This document shows positions 20,463 through 31,436 of a DNA stretch of 64,000 bases, piece after piece. Where the stretch lies: positions 1,736,001 through 1,800,000 of the forward strand of contig JANATF010000008.1 of the NCBI GenBank assembly GCA_029449245.1. The letters are read 5' to 3'. Under the pieces are notes generated by a model. It was not told where the DNA came from, made no database searches, and saw only the letters and a program-made list of their open reading frames with translations. Each line of letters begins with the position of its first letter. Position 1 is the stretch's first letter. The stretch comes from Mortierella alpina. Lineage: Eukaryota > Mortierellomycota > Mortierellomycetes > Mortierellales > Mortierellaceae. Position numbers and translations under genes: made by a program.

Positions 20463-23400
20463 ATGAGTGCTCCCAGTAAGTAGACTAGACCTTATTTCTT
20501 TTCTCATGAGCTAAGGCACTGGGTTGCCTACCATTTTCTAACCATACAATTTATACTTCTCAGTCCGCGTCGCAATCCCCTTCCAGCAAGATCTTTTGAA
20601 TGTCATCAACGAAGGTCGAACGCTGCAGCAGGTGGTCAATATCCCTCAGGGGGATGCTTCCCTCACTGTCTTTGGAAACGGCGCCCTGGCGAGGACGCTG
20701 CATGCAATGGCCACGAACCCACTTGGGTTCAGTCCTGCCAGGTATCCCGGCGTACTCACTGAGCAGTTGGGGCAAAACGAAATCGCAGGCGCACGCGTAC
20801 GGTATTATATTCGCGTCTTGAGCGTCAGACTGCATGATCTCGAGAGCTATGCCGAGAGCTATCCAGCGGATGCCGAGTGGGTTCAAGCCATCATGATGTC
20901 TACATCCCGCACCACCGTCAACCTTTTATACGTCGGCATGACTATCAAGAGTACGCCGCTCGGTCGCCATACGGCAGATTTTGCTTCGCCTCCGCAATCG
21001 AGACTCGGCAATATCATTGAGCACTTCCAGGGGATCGGGGTCATCAACTGGAGGATATTCGAGTGGTCCGGTCTCTCCAGGCCGGTTGAGAATGCCGACT
21101 CTGTGCGGACAACTCCGGTCTTGGGCGACATTGAGCGTAACCTTATAGCCTTGATGAGAGGCAAAGGGCTAAATTCAGCCTCGGGTGGTGCCACTTACAA
21201 CTGGCAGCCAACTCCAGAAATTATGGCGAGGGTCCAGGGGGTGTTTATCACCCACAGGGCGACCAACCCTCAGCTTGCCCAGCCCTCTCCGGCTCCAGAG
21301 GGGCTCTTAAACACGATTCAAACCGCTATTCGGAATACAATTGACGCCACGTACGCGATTTTTGCCTCGCGCGAACAGCTCTCTCATCAGACTCGGCGGA
21401 CTCTGGTCAACGCAACGGCACTCGAGGAAATCAAGGTGGATGCCGAAAGCCATATCCAGATGTGCGGCAGACGAGTCTTGTCGGTCTTAATCACCAAAGA
21501 CATCACCGAAGAGGCGATCCAAGGTGGATATGGGCACGATACCCCGAGTGCCGGCTTTGCTCCTCAATTGGAGCGCCACATCAGGGCTCTGATCCAGCCC
21601 CAGGTACGGTCCATTGCCGGGACGATCACTCTACCCCGGATGAACCTTTGGGCGTGCACTACAACGCATAAATACACAGAGGTAGCCCTGAAGTGCCTCT
21701 GTCGGTACTTGAAGGATGTGAGACCGCTCCTTGTCGTCACTCATTCTTCGAATGTGGCCCATCTGCTACAGCTCGACCTGCTGTCATCGATCTGGCCAAG
21801 TCACCAGAGCTTCGAGACCTTCATGAGTGCCCGTAACCCCCGAGTTATAAATCCTGCTGACGGCAGCCAATTGGCGGATCTGGAACATCCGCGCTTTCTC
21901 GAGATCCTTGGCGAAGTTTGCATCATCAGGTACGGCCCTGGTGATGCAGACTATGCTTTACACATTCCTGAGAGACACACCGGGAGCATGCGGTACTATC
22001 CAACCCTCGCTCCTCTGTACTGTGAACTTCACCTCTTGTGCAAGGCGGTGTATGCCATCTCAGTATCACAAATATTCAAGAGTGTCCCACCTCCGAGACT
22101 GACTGACGATCCATTGCCATGGCTCATAAGGATTCGAGCCAATATCCTGAGGGTCTTACCGAGTCTGGTCTGGCAGCGTTGATGTCGGAGAAGAAGGCAG
22201 AGATTCGTGCCCTCGAGTCCCTCGTCCTGAGCCAGCGAATGCTCTCGGCGGCCCAGCGCGGCTCTGAAACCGGTGCCACGGTGCCACGAGCAAGTCCAAC
22301 GGAGCCGAGTTACTTGCTGAAAGGGCAAGTCTCCGCGGGTGAGGGCTATAATCCCTTGGAGCTGCCCGCACACAGCGAATATTTGACGTCAGCAAGTCTT
22401 CGAGCTTTACTAGCCAGGCATACACTGAATCGAGCACAGCTGCTAGATGGTAGCAATGTCACCATTCAAGGTCCAAAACCACCCGCGGCCGGGAATCTAA
22501 GACTTTTGCAGTGGGCCGTGACGATGGATACCCACTATGAAAGGGTCGATCGAGGAATCAAGGTCGCCTATCGCCCTCCTTGCCCATCTGTTCTGGAGTT
22601 TGGATCCGTTGAACATCGCAACTGGTTCTTGACTAGGGCCAGAGGGGTCACTTACCATCAGTCCGCCAGGAGCTTTGGGAAGAACCCAACGGAGGCCCTC
22701 ACCACCGCCGAGGATTGGGCGCACTACAATGAGACCCGGAGATGCGTGGGCCGGACAATGACCGAACGCAGCACCAACAGCTTTGAGTCGTCGATAAGAA
22801 AGATGTGGAATCTCGCGGCTGTGACCTATCGTCAGCGGACCACAGAGCAGTTCCAGATAGAATGCCAGCTTTGCGGTGAGGTCGAACTGAAGACCTCTCA
22901 GAACGTACATTCCTGCCAGGGGCTGCAAGGCAAGAAGGGGACACCAATTGCCAATGCTCAGGATACGATCTGGAAACGGCACCTCTTGTACCCTCACGAC
23001 GTCTTTGACTTTTACTCGGCCAGTCAGAAACAGCAGCTCCTTCTACAGATCCGTGAAGACGGTCGGTTTACTTTCAACGATGCTTCAAACATCCTGGACG
23101 ATGTGAACGTTAACCTTCGAGCCCAGCTGCCGCAGTCTATTCAGGACCTGTTGGAGGGACCCGCAGCTGAGGCCAGTGCACAGGCCAGTAGCAGTACGGC
23201 CCCTCCAGCGCCATCCAGTCAGCAGGGGGTACCGCCGCTTGGGTTGATCTTTTGGCGCACGGACGAGGAGGGGAGCGGAGCTGGACGGGAGTGGATTGCC
23301 ACTATGGCGATGGACCGCATCCTGAGGCACCTTAACAGAGCCCCATTCAGTCGGTATCCGCAAGGCCGAGATATCCCAGATGACACTTGGGCCATTAATT

Positions 23401-23807
23401 TGCAACTGGATCTGCTCAGGCACCATATTGAGGACCAGCGCATCAACACCAGCTCTCTCACCACGGCCCTGTGCGCAAGTCCAAGGCCAGATGCATGCAA
23501 GGCTCGCGTGGTGCACTTTCCATACACCAGCGTCCACAGACAAAGTGCAAATTCTCATAATCACTGCTACTTGGAGGCTGCCGCAGCAGAAGGCTCAAAG
23601 AAGCGCAGCTGGAAATGGATGGCGGCCCCTGCAACGCCAGAGACACGATACACCTTAGAGACGCTCTTAGAGCTCCCTGCCGAAGCGGTGCGATACTACT
23701 GGTTCCGGGCAAGAGAGCATAGAGACCGGCAGTTGTGGTTCAGGCTGTTGGATTGGGACGCCAGTCGCCCAGAGGAAAGCACGCGCAAGAGGCGCAGATC
23801 TGGATGA
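20463..23807 (+). CDS. GIY-YIG nuclease-domain protein, right-arm copy
   Basis: Predicted three-exon gene: 20463-20475, 20564-22047 and 22131-23807, giving 1057 residues starting MSAPIRVAIPF. Intron 1 is GTAAGT...CAG (88 nt). Intron 2 is GTGTAT...AAG (83 nt) with a CTGAC branch-like site (22101-22106); it joins two overlapping frames in phase. The N-terminal half carries a GIY-YIG domain: YVGMT at 127-131, Arg139 in LGRH, a strand WRIFEW (167-172), Glu195 in DIERNLI, and LNSASGG then Tyr-Asn at 216-217. Order and spacing match the catalytic Tyr, Arg, Glu and Asn of the I-TevI-type fold; the first GIY motif itself is weak. Residues 744-761 form a CxxC...HxC cluster, a possible zinc site. The rest is unrecognised. 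It ends in a basic RKRRR tail. It is probably the mobility or maintenance protein of the element. A possible AATAAA lies at 23873-23878. Confidence 0.72.
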
Positions 23808-23967
23808 TGACCCAAGTGAGCCAACGACACGACTTGGGGAGCGGGAAGTAGAAGAGTATCGGTTTCGATGATAATAAAATGGCTGGCTGGCTGGCTTTTT
23901 CTTTCTTCCTGTTGACATTACAGAGCACCAACCATAGATTACGGTTCCTTTTTTTTTTCCAACGTGG

Positions 23968-24057
23968 ACGTGACATAAATCGCTGCCAGAGGAGCAAGGT
24001 CTGCCAGATCCGTCTGTACAACACCCGCAGCCTTGTCTTCGTCTTCAACAGAACAAA
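23968..24057 (+). repeat. tRNA-Pro 5' flank, copy B (right arm)
   Basis: Mirror of 9265-9354 and direct repeat of 25359-25448. Confidence 0.75.
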
Positions 24058-24102
24058 TGGCTTCATGGTCTAGTCGTATGAACTCTGCTGGGTGCAGGAG
24101 GT
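24058..24102 (+). pseudogene. Truncated tRNA-Pro copy (right arm)
   Basis: Mirror of 9220-9264. Lacks 2 nt of the anticodon loop, the T arm and the 3' acceptor strand. Confidence 0.75.
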
Positions 24103-25358
24103 CTTTGATGGCCGGCACAGAACGGCCGGCGCTGTGCCTCGCTGATGTCTTGCACACACACATGTACACACACACACACCCTGTCTGGCCCATGCCTTGG
24201 TCAGAGCCAAGCGTACCCGTTGGTCGTCGACGATGTTGGCGTGCCACTGCACTTTAGGATCCATGTCATCATCATCCTCGTCGTTGGCAGCCTTTGGTCC
24301 CAACGCTCGGACCGCGTCCTGACCCGTCTGCAAGCCTGCAAGTCTGTGCGAATGCACATCTCTCGCTTAGGCACAATGCGCATGGCTGACACTGGTGCGC
24401 ATGCACACTCTGTCAGAACGACCCAAGAACATCCATCCTTGTGACAATACCTAGGTCATGGACGCCTGCAGCATAACTATGAGCAGCAGCAGTCGATATG
24501 TCCTCTGTTCTTTTTTTCAATAACGTATTCTCTACTACAGGCGATGTCGTGCAGCTTGGAGAACGTAAAATGGACTGAGAGAAGCTGCAGGGAAGACACG
24601 CCGAGAGGTGGCGGATTTTGAGGGTGCAAAGAGGGTGAAGAGACAGTGAACAGGAAAGGGAGGGTGCAGAGAGGGCGAAGAGAGAGTGTAGAGAAGGTGC
24701 AGAGAAGGGTGAAGAGAAGGGTGCAGAGAAGAGTGCAGAGAGGGTGCAGAGAGGGTGCAGAGAGGGTGAAGAGAGGGCGCAGAGCGAGGATGTGGAAAAA
24801 GTTGAGAGGAAGGTTGCAGAGAACGAACTGAAAGAGTGAACGTGGTCCGAGCGCCCGCGAGAGCAAGCGAGCTGCGTGTGACGGAAGGAGCTAAAGTGGT
24901 CCTCACGAGAGTCAACAGAGATGGCAAGAGGCGATGACTCGGTAGAGAGAGGGAGAGAAGGAGAGAGTGTGGGAGCAAAAGAGAGCTGCCTTCAAAGAAG
25001 AAAGGAAAAAAAAAAAAGAGAGAGAATGAGCAACGCGTTCAAAAGCGTTCGGAGGAGAGGTTCAAAGTGAGTCGACTTGGCATAGCAGAAGGTGCTCTGC
25101 TAAAAGTAGTTTTTGTTCCCCAGGCTGACCCCGCAGCTGAGGCATAGAAGGCACGACAGGTGCGTCTCCAGCAAGGTGGCTGTCAGAGTGCCTGGCCAGG
25201 CGGGCAAGCGATGCGCGCAGGGGAATGGCGAGAGTGAAGCATTGCGTGAGGGATGCGGAGCTGTCGAAGCAAGGCACTTTGTATTACCATAGGCCTATTT
25301 TTTTTTCTCCAGCAGCCAGTTAAAAAAAAAGGCCAAAAAAGCAGTAAGCAGCTATGTC
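24103..25358. other. Segment between the two tRNA-Pro copies (right arm)
   Basis: Mirror of 7964-9219. It holds a (CA)n microsatellite near 24152-24181, the GA-rich minisatellite and no gene I can support. Confidence 0.5.
24617..24800. repeat. GA-rich minisatellite (right arm)
   Basis: Mirror of 8522-8705; a degenerate ~12-13-bp unit of the type GTGCAGAGAGG, purine-rich on the plus strand and continuing purine-rich to about 25030. Confidence 0.75.
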
Positions 25359-25448
25359 ACGTGACATAAATCGCTGCCAGAGGAGCAAGGTCTGCCAGAT
25401 CCGTCTGTACAACACCCGCGGCCTTGTCTTCGTCTTCAACAGAATAAA
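25359..25448 (+). repeat. tRNA-Pro 5' flank, copy A (right arm)
   Basis: Mirror of 7874-7963, directly upstream of the intact tRNA-Pro. Confidence 0.75.
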
Positions 25449-25520
25449 GGCTTCATGGTCTAGTCGTATGATTCCTGCTTTGGGTGCAGGAGGTCCCGGG
25501 TTCAATTCCCGGTGGAGCCC
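25449..25520 (+). tRNA. tRNA-Pro (anticodon UGG), right arm
   Basis: Full cloverleaf identical to the left-arm copy: acceptor GGCTTCA/TGGAGCC, anticodon TGG in loop TTTGGGT, T arm CCGGG/CCCGG. No intron. Downstream T runs (near 25564 and 25573) could serve Pol III termination. Confidence 0.92.
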
Positions 25521-25699
25521 CGTTCTTTTGGTCCTCTGGGGGGCCGGCAGCGTTTTGCAACTCTATTTTTGCATTTTTGCAGGCCCGCGCACGGAATCGA
25601 GGCGCGGATGCTGTTTTGCGGCGGGCCCGATGCAGCGCGGCAGTGTTTTTGGCGCGCTGGCGTGTCCACAGCACCTCGGGCTGGCCCGTGCTGCCGAAG

Positions 25700-26250
25700 A
25701 CCGCGCCTGTTTTGCCTCAGAGTTGGGCCAATGGCTTGCTGGTAGACTTCCCTCACTCTGAGAAAGAGCTCTGCTGCGATGAAACCTTGTTTTCGGTGCT
25801 GAGGGTAGTGTATCTATCTCTCGTTTCTCAGGCAGACTGTACTTGAGAGTGCTGTTCCCTCCTCTGCGATAGAAAAAGACAGCGACAGCGTCTGCTTTGC
25901 CTCAGAGTCAGGCCAATGGGCCTCTCTCGCATTTGAAAAAAAAAAAAAAAAAAAAAGTGCTTCGCTACAGTGAGTCTTTTTTTGTTTTCGGCCGGAAGGC
26001 TATCTCTCAAGAGATCTCTCGTTTCTCAGGCAACAGACTGTACTCGAGAGTGCTGTTCCCTCCTCTGCGAAAGCCTCAGCGTCTGCTCTCTCGCTTTTGA
26101 GAAAAAAAAGTGCTTCGCTACAGTGAATCTCTTTTTTGTTGTCGGCCTGAAGGCTATCTCTCAAGAGAACCTCTCTTTTCACTGGCATCGGACTGAACTA
26201 GAGTCCTGTTCCCCCCTGGGCAAAAGACGGCGCCGGTGTTCTGCTCCAGA
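25700..26250 (+). repeat. Outer tandem repeats, 3-4 copies (right arm)
   Basis: Mirror of 7072-7622, with repeated GGCCAATGG, CTGTTCCCTCCTCTGCGA and GTGCTTCGCTACAGTGA motifs. Confidence 0.7.
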
Positions 26251-26726
26251 GTCGGGCCAATGGCTGGCAGGTGCTGTTTCCGTCCTTTTTTTTACTTTCA
26301 CAAGTGCTATGTCATGTATGTGCGGCCAGACTTTGTGTTTGCCAGCGAGTGTTCCCTTGGATTCTGTACTCTCAAGTGCACCCACTCCAGCCATGTTGCT
26401 TGCCAACGTCTCTATTAAAATGACTTGTCTCAACGGCACCCTCACTCTGAGAGTGTTCAACTGCCAATGATAACCTTGGTGTTTCTTTATACTCTTGCCA
26501 ATGGATCTGCACACTGAAAATGCGCACAAGTACACACGACAAGAGGCGAAGCGCTGATTTTTCAACTGGCATAACTGGCATATACATCCGTAGACTGGAA
26601 ATGCGCTGTTGTAGACACAGCAGTGTCCTATCCATCCATCGCTGATGTGTCTGCAAAGACGGTGCCTCTTGGAGTCACGACGCCTTGAGAGTGTTTGAAA
26701 AGAGGCGAGGCGCTGATTTTCAACCG

Positions 26727-27113
26727 ATGTTATATTTTCTGTGGACCTGCAGTCTTGCAACTATGGCTGGTTGGGTCGTTCTCCGTCATAAGCGTACTCG
26801 ACCAGTGTGCAACCTTTTGTTTTCTGTGAGTCTTCAGGACATGGCGTCCAGTGGATGCCATCATTCTATCTTTCAGGGCTGACCACCCCCTCTGTCAGAC
26901 TAGGACAGATCGAAGCCGCAGTCCCCGATCCAAAGTAAAAGTATGCAGCTGCCCGTTAAAGTTGCAGCGCGCGGCAGACACCAAGTCCTCTCAGTGTGAT
27001 GTGCAGGAGGCGGAAATTTTGATCACAAAAACTCTACGCGTCGAAAAGAAAAAAAAATAAACACATCTCTTCACCATTCTTATATTTTTTTTTGCTCGAC
27101 CGCTTTCGACACC
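26727..27113. other. Unique DNA between palindrome and UBR7
   Basis: About 390 bp with no mirror on the left side. It holds the presumed UBR7 promoter and leader; an A run then a T run (27048-27093) precede the ATG. Confidence 0.5.
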
Positions 27114-28999
27114 ATGGCTGAACAGGACATCATCACAGTTTCCGAGTACATTGCAGAGCAGGAGCGACTGGAAAAGGTAGCGGCTGTCTCTCGACACTTG
27201 TCGGTGCAAACTCCTTGAGGAGGCGTCGTTCTTGCAACGTGGACTCGACAATGCAGCATCGGACCTGACCTCTTCCTCTAACGTGCATTGTCCACTTCTC
27301 CGAACGCGTAAAATTAACCAGGAGGCCAAGGAACTGTTCCCTAAAAAGTTTGACATTGTAAGCACCATTAGCAGGTTGACGAAAAAGGTCTGTTGGCTCC
27401 AAATGCTGTTCACCGCGCTGACAATTGTGCTCTTCCATGGACGTCTAGTGTTCAAACAGCATGGGATACATTCGTCAACCAGTCTACTCCTGTCTGACCT
27501 GCAATCCCAACCCGTCCGAGGAGGCTGGATTCTGTTACTCGTGCAGTATCTCATGCCACGGCGACCACAACTTGGTCGAGCTATTCACAAAACGTAGCTT
27601 CCGTTGCGACTGCGGTACCGCAAAATTCAAAGATATGCCCTGCAAACTGGATGCAAAGCCTGCAGGCGCCACCAACGAGTTGAACCAGTACAATCACAAC
27701 TACCTTGGCAGATTCTGCTGGTAAGTTTGCAAAAGCTCCGTCTCGGTTATGTTTTTAATGCAGTCATGTCCTCTACTAATGTGTGTATTCCTAGGTGCGA
27801 TATCCAGTACGATCCAGCCAAGGAGGAGAGTACCATGTTACAGTGCGTCGTCTGCGAGGACTGGTTCCATGACACCTGTATTGGGATTGTAAGTACACCC
27901 TGTTGGCTAATAGTTGCAGGGCTCAAGTTTCCTCGTGTCATTGACCATGGAACGTGCGTTTGTATGACTAGACACCGCACAATGACGACTTTGACGATTT
28001 CATCTGCAGGACCTGTACTCGCGCACACTCGTTTCTTCGGAGATATTCTCAGCATTCGTTGTTCATGATCGGACTCTCGGATAAGGGAGGCGACCCAAAA
28101 TCAACCACCATGATCGACTGCTCAAAGGATAAGAAGGATCTCAAAGGAAAAAGTGTTGCCCATCAAGATTCAAAGGAGCAAACGGCAGAGGAGGTTGACA
28201 TTATTGCTTTGGACACCATGCCTTCCCACAACGATACCACAACAGCGACAACCGCAGAAATAACTACGAGGACGACGGCTGCAACAATAACAACTACGAC
28301 GACGACGATGACGACCACGACCACGACGACTACGACAGCAGCAACGGCATCGGAGGAGCAAGAGTTGCAAGCATCCACAGATTCTCAAGTGAAGCGTTCA
28401 TTGGAGATAACCGAGGAGGATGTCAAGGTGCAGGATGGGTCGGGCCAAAGCAACAAAAAGATCAAACTGAGCACTGACGAAGGGACTTTTTGCAAACTGG
28501 ACCGGTGCCCTGCAGATGCCTATCCAGACCAGGAGATGAACCTGTTTGCAACCGAGGGATGGCGCGACCTTCTCTGCCAGTGCGCACAGTGCACAGCTCT
28601 TTACACCGAGGAAAGCGTTGCCTTCATCTTGGGAGAAGAAGCCATCTACGAGGACGAAGAGGATGATGAGGCCGACACGTCGATCATGGAGAGTGGTATG
28701 AAAAAGCTGAACGAGATGGATCGGGTCCAAATGATGGACGGCATGCTCGCTTATAGCAAGATGAGGGACGAGATTCGAAACTTTTTGCAACCCTTTTCAG
28801 AACAGGGCAAGGTCGTGACCAGCGATGATATCCAGGCGTTCTTTGCGGTAAGGTCGAGATATCTGTATATATAAAAATGACTTTCAGGACGTAGTCTACT
28901 GTCGTTCTTTCATGTTGTCTAACTGCCCTAGATTTTTGTTTTTGCTAGGCAAAAATGGAACAGCGTGCAGTTCTCGGGGGAAAACCCAACTTTTTCTAA
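27114..28999 (+). CDS. UBR7: UBR7/mlo2-like UBR-box and PHD-finger E3 ligase
   Basis: Putative N-recognin-type E3 ubiquitin ligase related to human UBR7 and S. pombe mlo2. Exons 27114-27176, 27322-27357, 27449-27720, 27795-27888, 27972-28847 and 28949-28999 join in phase and give 463 residues. A UBR box (Cys/His-rich, with YSCLTC, GFCYSC, CHGDHN, FRCDCG) lies at about residues 35-110. A PHD finger follows (FCWCDIQYD, LQCVVCEDWFH, FICRTC). Next come a low-complexity Thr run (residues about 220-250, ACN codons) and the C-terminal domain with WRDLLCQCAQC. The last exon is only 16 codons long. The family order UBR-PHD-C-terminal Cys block is complete. Confidence 0.92.
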
Positions 29000-29151
29000 A
29001 GCAATCTTTATCCGCGAGACGAGATTCTTCATTCTCAACCTCACAACGTCCAGCGCACGACCAAGAAAAAAGAATGCACGACGATCCGCAGAGATCATTT
29101 TTTTTTTTTTTTTTTTCGTAAAAGTCTTTAGAAAATAAAAAAAAGGAGTGG

Positions 29152-29484
29152 TTATTCTGGTTTATTCGTCCGCACACTCTGCTCCTCCAGCATCTTGCGC
29201 TGCAGCTCCTGCTGGACCGCGAGCTCCAAGACATTGTCGTCCTGACGCTTCTTCTTTGCCATTCGCTCTTCATCCTTGGCAATACCCAGACGCATTGTCT
29301 ACATCGAACATAGGTAGGATTTGAAAATGTGTTCAACAAGTAGAAAAAAGAGGAGAGTCTAGTACTAAAGCAAAAGCGACATTTACCTCCTTCTCAGACA
29401 TTTGTTGGTAATGGACTCCCCAGACTGTAGCGACAGTGCACAAGGTGGTGATGCCCAGGGTCAGTTTTGCTTTTGTCGACATGG
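29152..29484 (-). CDS. PET117: PET117-like cytochrome c oxidase assembly factor
   Basis: Small inner-membrane protein needed for cytochrome c oxidase assembly. Exons 29387-29484 and 29152-29298 (minus) encode about 81 residues. The N-terminus MSTKAKLTLGITT followed by a hydrophobic segment and VHYQQMSEKE is the usual PET117 signature (membrane anchor then a charged helix). The rest is a Lys/Arg/Glu-rich helix containing GIAKDEERMAKKKRQ. Length fits the family. Confidence 0.8.
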
Positions 29485-29640
29485 TGTGTTCTTTGTGCTG
29501 GTATAAGAGAGTTTGGGGTGTTCAAATGTTCAATGGAGAAAAAGAGATCTGATCCTTCCGAAGGACCAACCGCTAGTCGACAGTCGTGACTGCGCTCCAA
29601 CGGCCACTTTTATTGTAAAGTCCGTCCTGACGGAACGGTC

Positions 29641-31436
29641 TCAACCGCGCTGGCGCTCATGCCCAGGACTAAACTTTGCAAACGCACTCTTCTCGACCAT
29701 GAGCGGGAAACTCTTGCCAATCAGATAGATCTTGTTCTTGGCTTGTTCCTCAATCTCATCGGGCTTGTGCTGGTTCAGCTGGTGAGCAAAGATGGTGCCT
29801 GTCATGAACGCATCGTAGTACGCCGAGTGGAACTTTTCTCCTGGCTGGACGACATTTTCGGCCGCTCTTGTATTCCTCATTACCGTTGCCGTTGTCGTTG
29901 TCGTTGTCGACGGTTCTGATGGTGTATCTGTAGCCAAGGACGCTGAGGACGATGCGGCCGTCCGTGACGACGGAGTAGCATCGGCCAAGTGCACTTGGTC
30001 GGGACCTCCATCTGCAGTCATCGTTCCGGCGTCCGAGTTCTCGTCAATGACCGTGGCTTCCGCAGTTGGATTTCTTTTCTGCCGCTTTCTCCTTTTGGAA
30101 TCCCGCTGTTCTTCTTCCGCATCAAGAATCAAATCGAGATTATGGGACTTTCCGCATCGCATATTCTTCTTGCACACTCCATGATACTAGTATGCATGCA
30201 CCAAAATGAAAAATAGGGTTGTTAGAACTGAAAAAAAAATGTCGTAGCCGATCTACAGTTTCCTTTCGCGTCTTCAATGGGCTTACAGCATAATCCTCGC
30301 AGAATTGAACGCCTGGGCCGCTCTCAATCTCGTCAGTCTTGATTGTCTCCCGGTCCGTTGAAGCAGGCAGGGCAAGTCTAGGTTGAATGTCAAATGTCGA
30401 AAATATCCGCAGTGCCAACGACTTTTGAACACCTGTATCGTTGCTATCCTCCTCTTTCAGTCTAAGATCGTCCCTCTCATACTTTCGGAAAAGGTAAGCC
30501 AAGAAACTGGAGCGCTCCCTGGTGATATAGTCCGAGATGTATTTCGTGTCAAATAGCCCTCCTGGAAACATGTCGGACAGATCCGCTACAAACGTTGCCA
30601 GCTTGGGTGGTAGATCTGCATAGAAACTACAAAAGAGAAAAAGAAAAAGAAAAAGAAAAAGACGTTGCCTTTCCATTAGCAGTTAAGTAAAGCAAAAAGG
30701 CCAGCAGTCAGAGAGGAAGGAACTCGTAAGATCACTTGTACCTTTGATAGAGAAAAATCAAGTCCAGGAAACCATTGTGGACCACGACGGGGACCTGCCG
30801 CGTCATGATCCGCTTGAAGATAGATCGCATGACACCGTTGGGATTTCCTCTGCCTCCTTCATTTGCCTTTAAAGATCCAAAAGCAGACGTGGGTTAGGCG
30901 TTTTGGGTTTCTTCTCGTTCTCAAAAGAGTAGCAAACAGGCATGTTGACGTTTTTTTACCAGTCGATGGCCTCCTGTGTAAGGAATGCCCTCCATGATCC
31001 ACTGATTCAGATCGAGGCCGTTCTCGGCCAGAAAAAGCATGCTCTTCGGGCTGACCATGTAGTCATTCTCGACAAGCATTGAAAAGTTGAAGTTATGGAC
31101 CCTGAACGCTCGCTCGTTTTCACTTGTTTGTGGCAGCTTCCCTTCGTTGTCCATGTCCAAGTCTTTGTCCTTCCTGGCGATGGGCTCTGTCCGGATAAAG
31201 ATGGCTAGACCAAAGGCCACCAGGGCATGGGACTTGGCGAGTTCGCAAAGGTGTTGGTATCTCTCCTGGACGTCCTTTGCACGAGTGGTTTCTGATCGCG
31301 AGCCGAGTCCTGTGAACTCGGCATCGAGAGCGATGAATGCGGCCTGCTTTAGCAGCTGCACAATCACGGGCTGGAACTGCGCCAGATTGTGCTTTGTGAC
31401 CTGGTTGTAGGTCGGCAGAGGCGCTGCGACGTGCAT
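29641..31436 (-). CDS. TOE1: TOE1-like CAF1-family 3' exonuclease
   Basis: Predicted DEDD-type poly(A)/snRNA 3' exonuclease of the CAF1 family. The start MHVAAPLPTYNQVTKHN leads to FIALDAEFTGLG, the first Asp-x-Glu catalytic motif. A later exon carries VVVHNGFLDLIFLY (second Asp motif, near 30770-30870) and a third holds FYADLPPKLATFVADL and GGLFDTKYI. The last exon has a CxxxxxCxxxH segment (CCCH-like zinc finger, which TOE1 has), a basic nuclear-localisation-like stretch RDSKRRKRQKR, a Ser/Thr-rich insert, and HSAYYDAFMTG, the C-terminal His...Asp motif. At least four exons. It is divergent to ATG14 with ~560 bp between starts. Confidence 0.85.

Larger units (their letters stand above)
17214..26726 (-). 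repeat. Right arm of giant inverted repeat
   Basis: Mirror of 6599-16108 (coordinate sum 33322, shifting by 3 in the outermost part because of a 3-nt length difference near 26697). The outer edge at 26726 adjoins unique DNA upstream of UBR7. I see no obvious target-site duplication when the sequences just outside 6599 and 26726 are compared. Confidence 0.95.

Noticed and set aside
22119-22182. Frameshift mutation making the GIY-YIG gene a pseudogene
   Set aside because: A phase-correct intron with a branch-like CTGAC explains the change of frame, and both halves keep long open frames. It remains a fallback if splicing is disproved.
25354-25761. 135-codon ORF over the tRNA-Pro (and its mirror at 7561-7968)
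   Set aside because: It reads straight through the tRNA gene and its conserved flank; a by-product of the tRNA sequence.
6599-26726. Classical TIR DNA transposon or LTR retroelement
   Set aside because: No DDE/D transposase, integrase, reverse transcriptase or capsid-like protein is visible in any frame, and the inverted repeat spans whole genes, not short termini.
6599-26726. Telomeric or rDNA-type palindrome
   Set aside because: No telomere-like short repeats or rRNA sequence are seen, and unique host genes lie on both sides.
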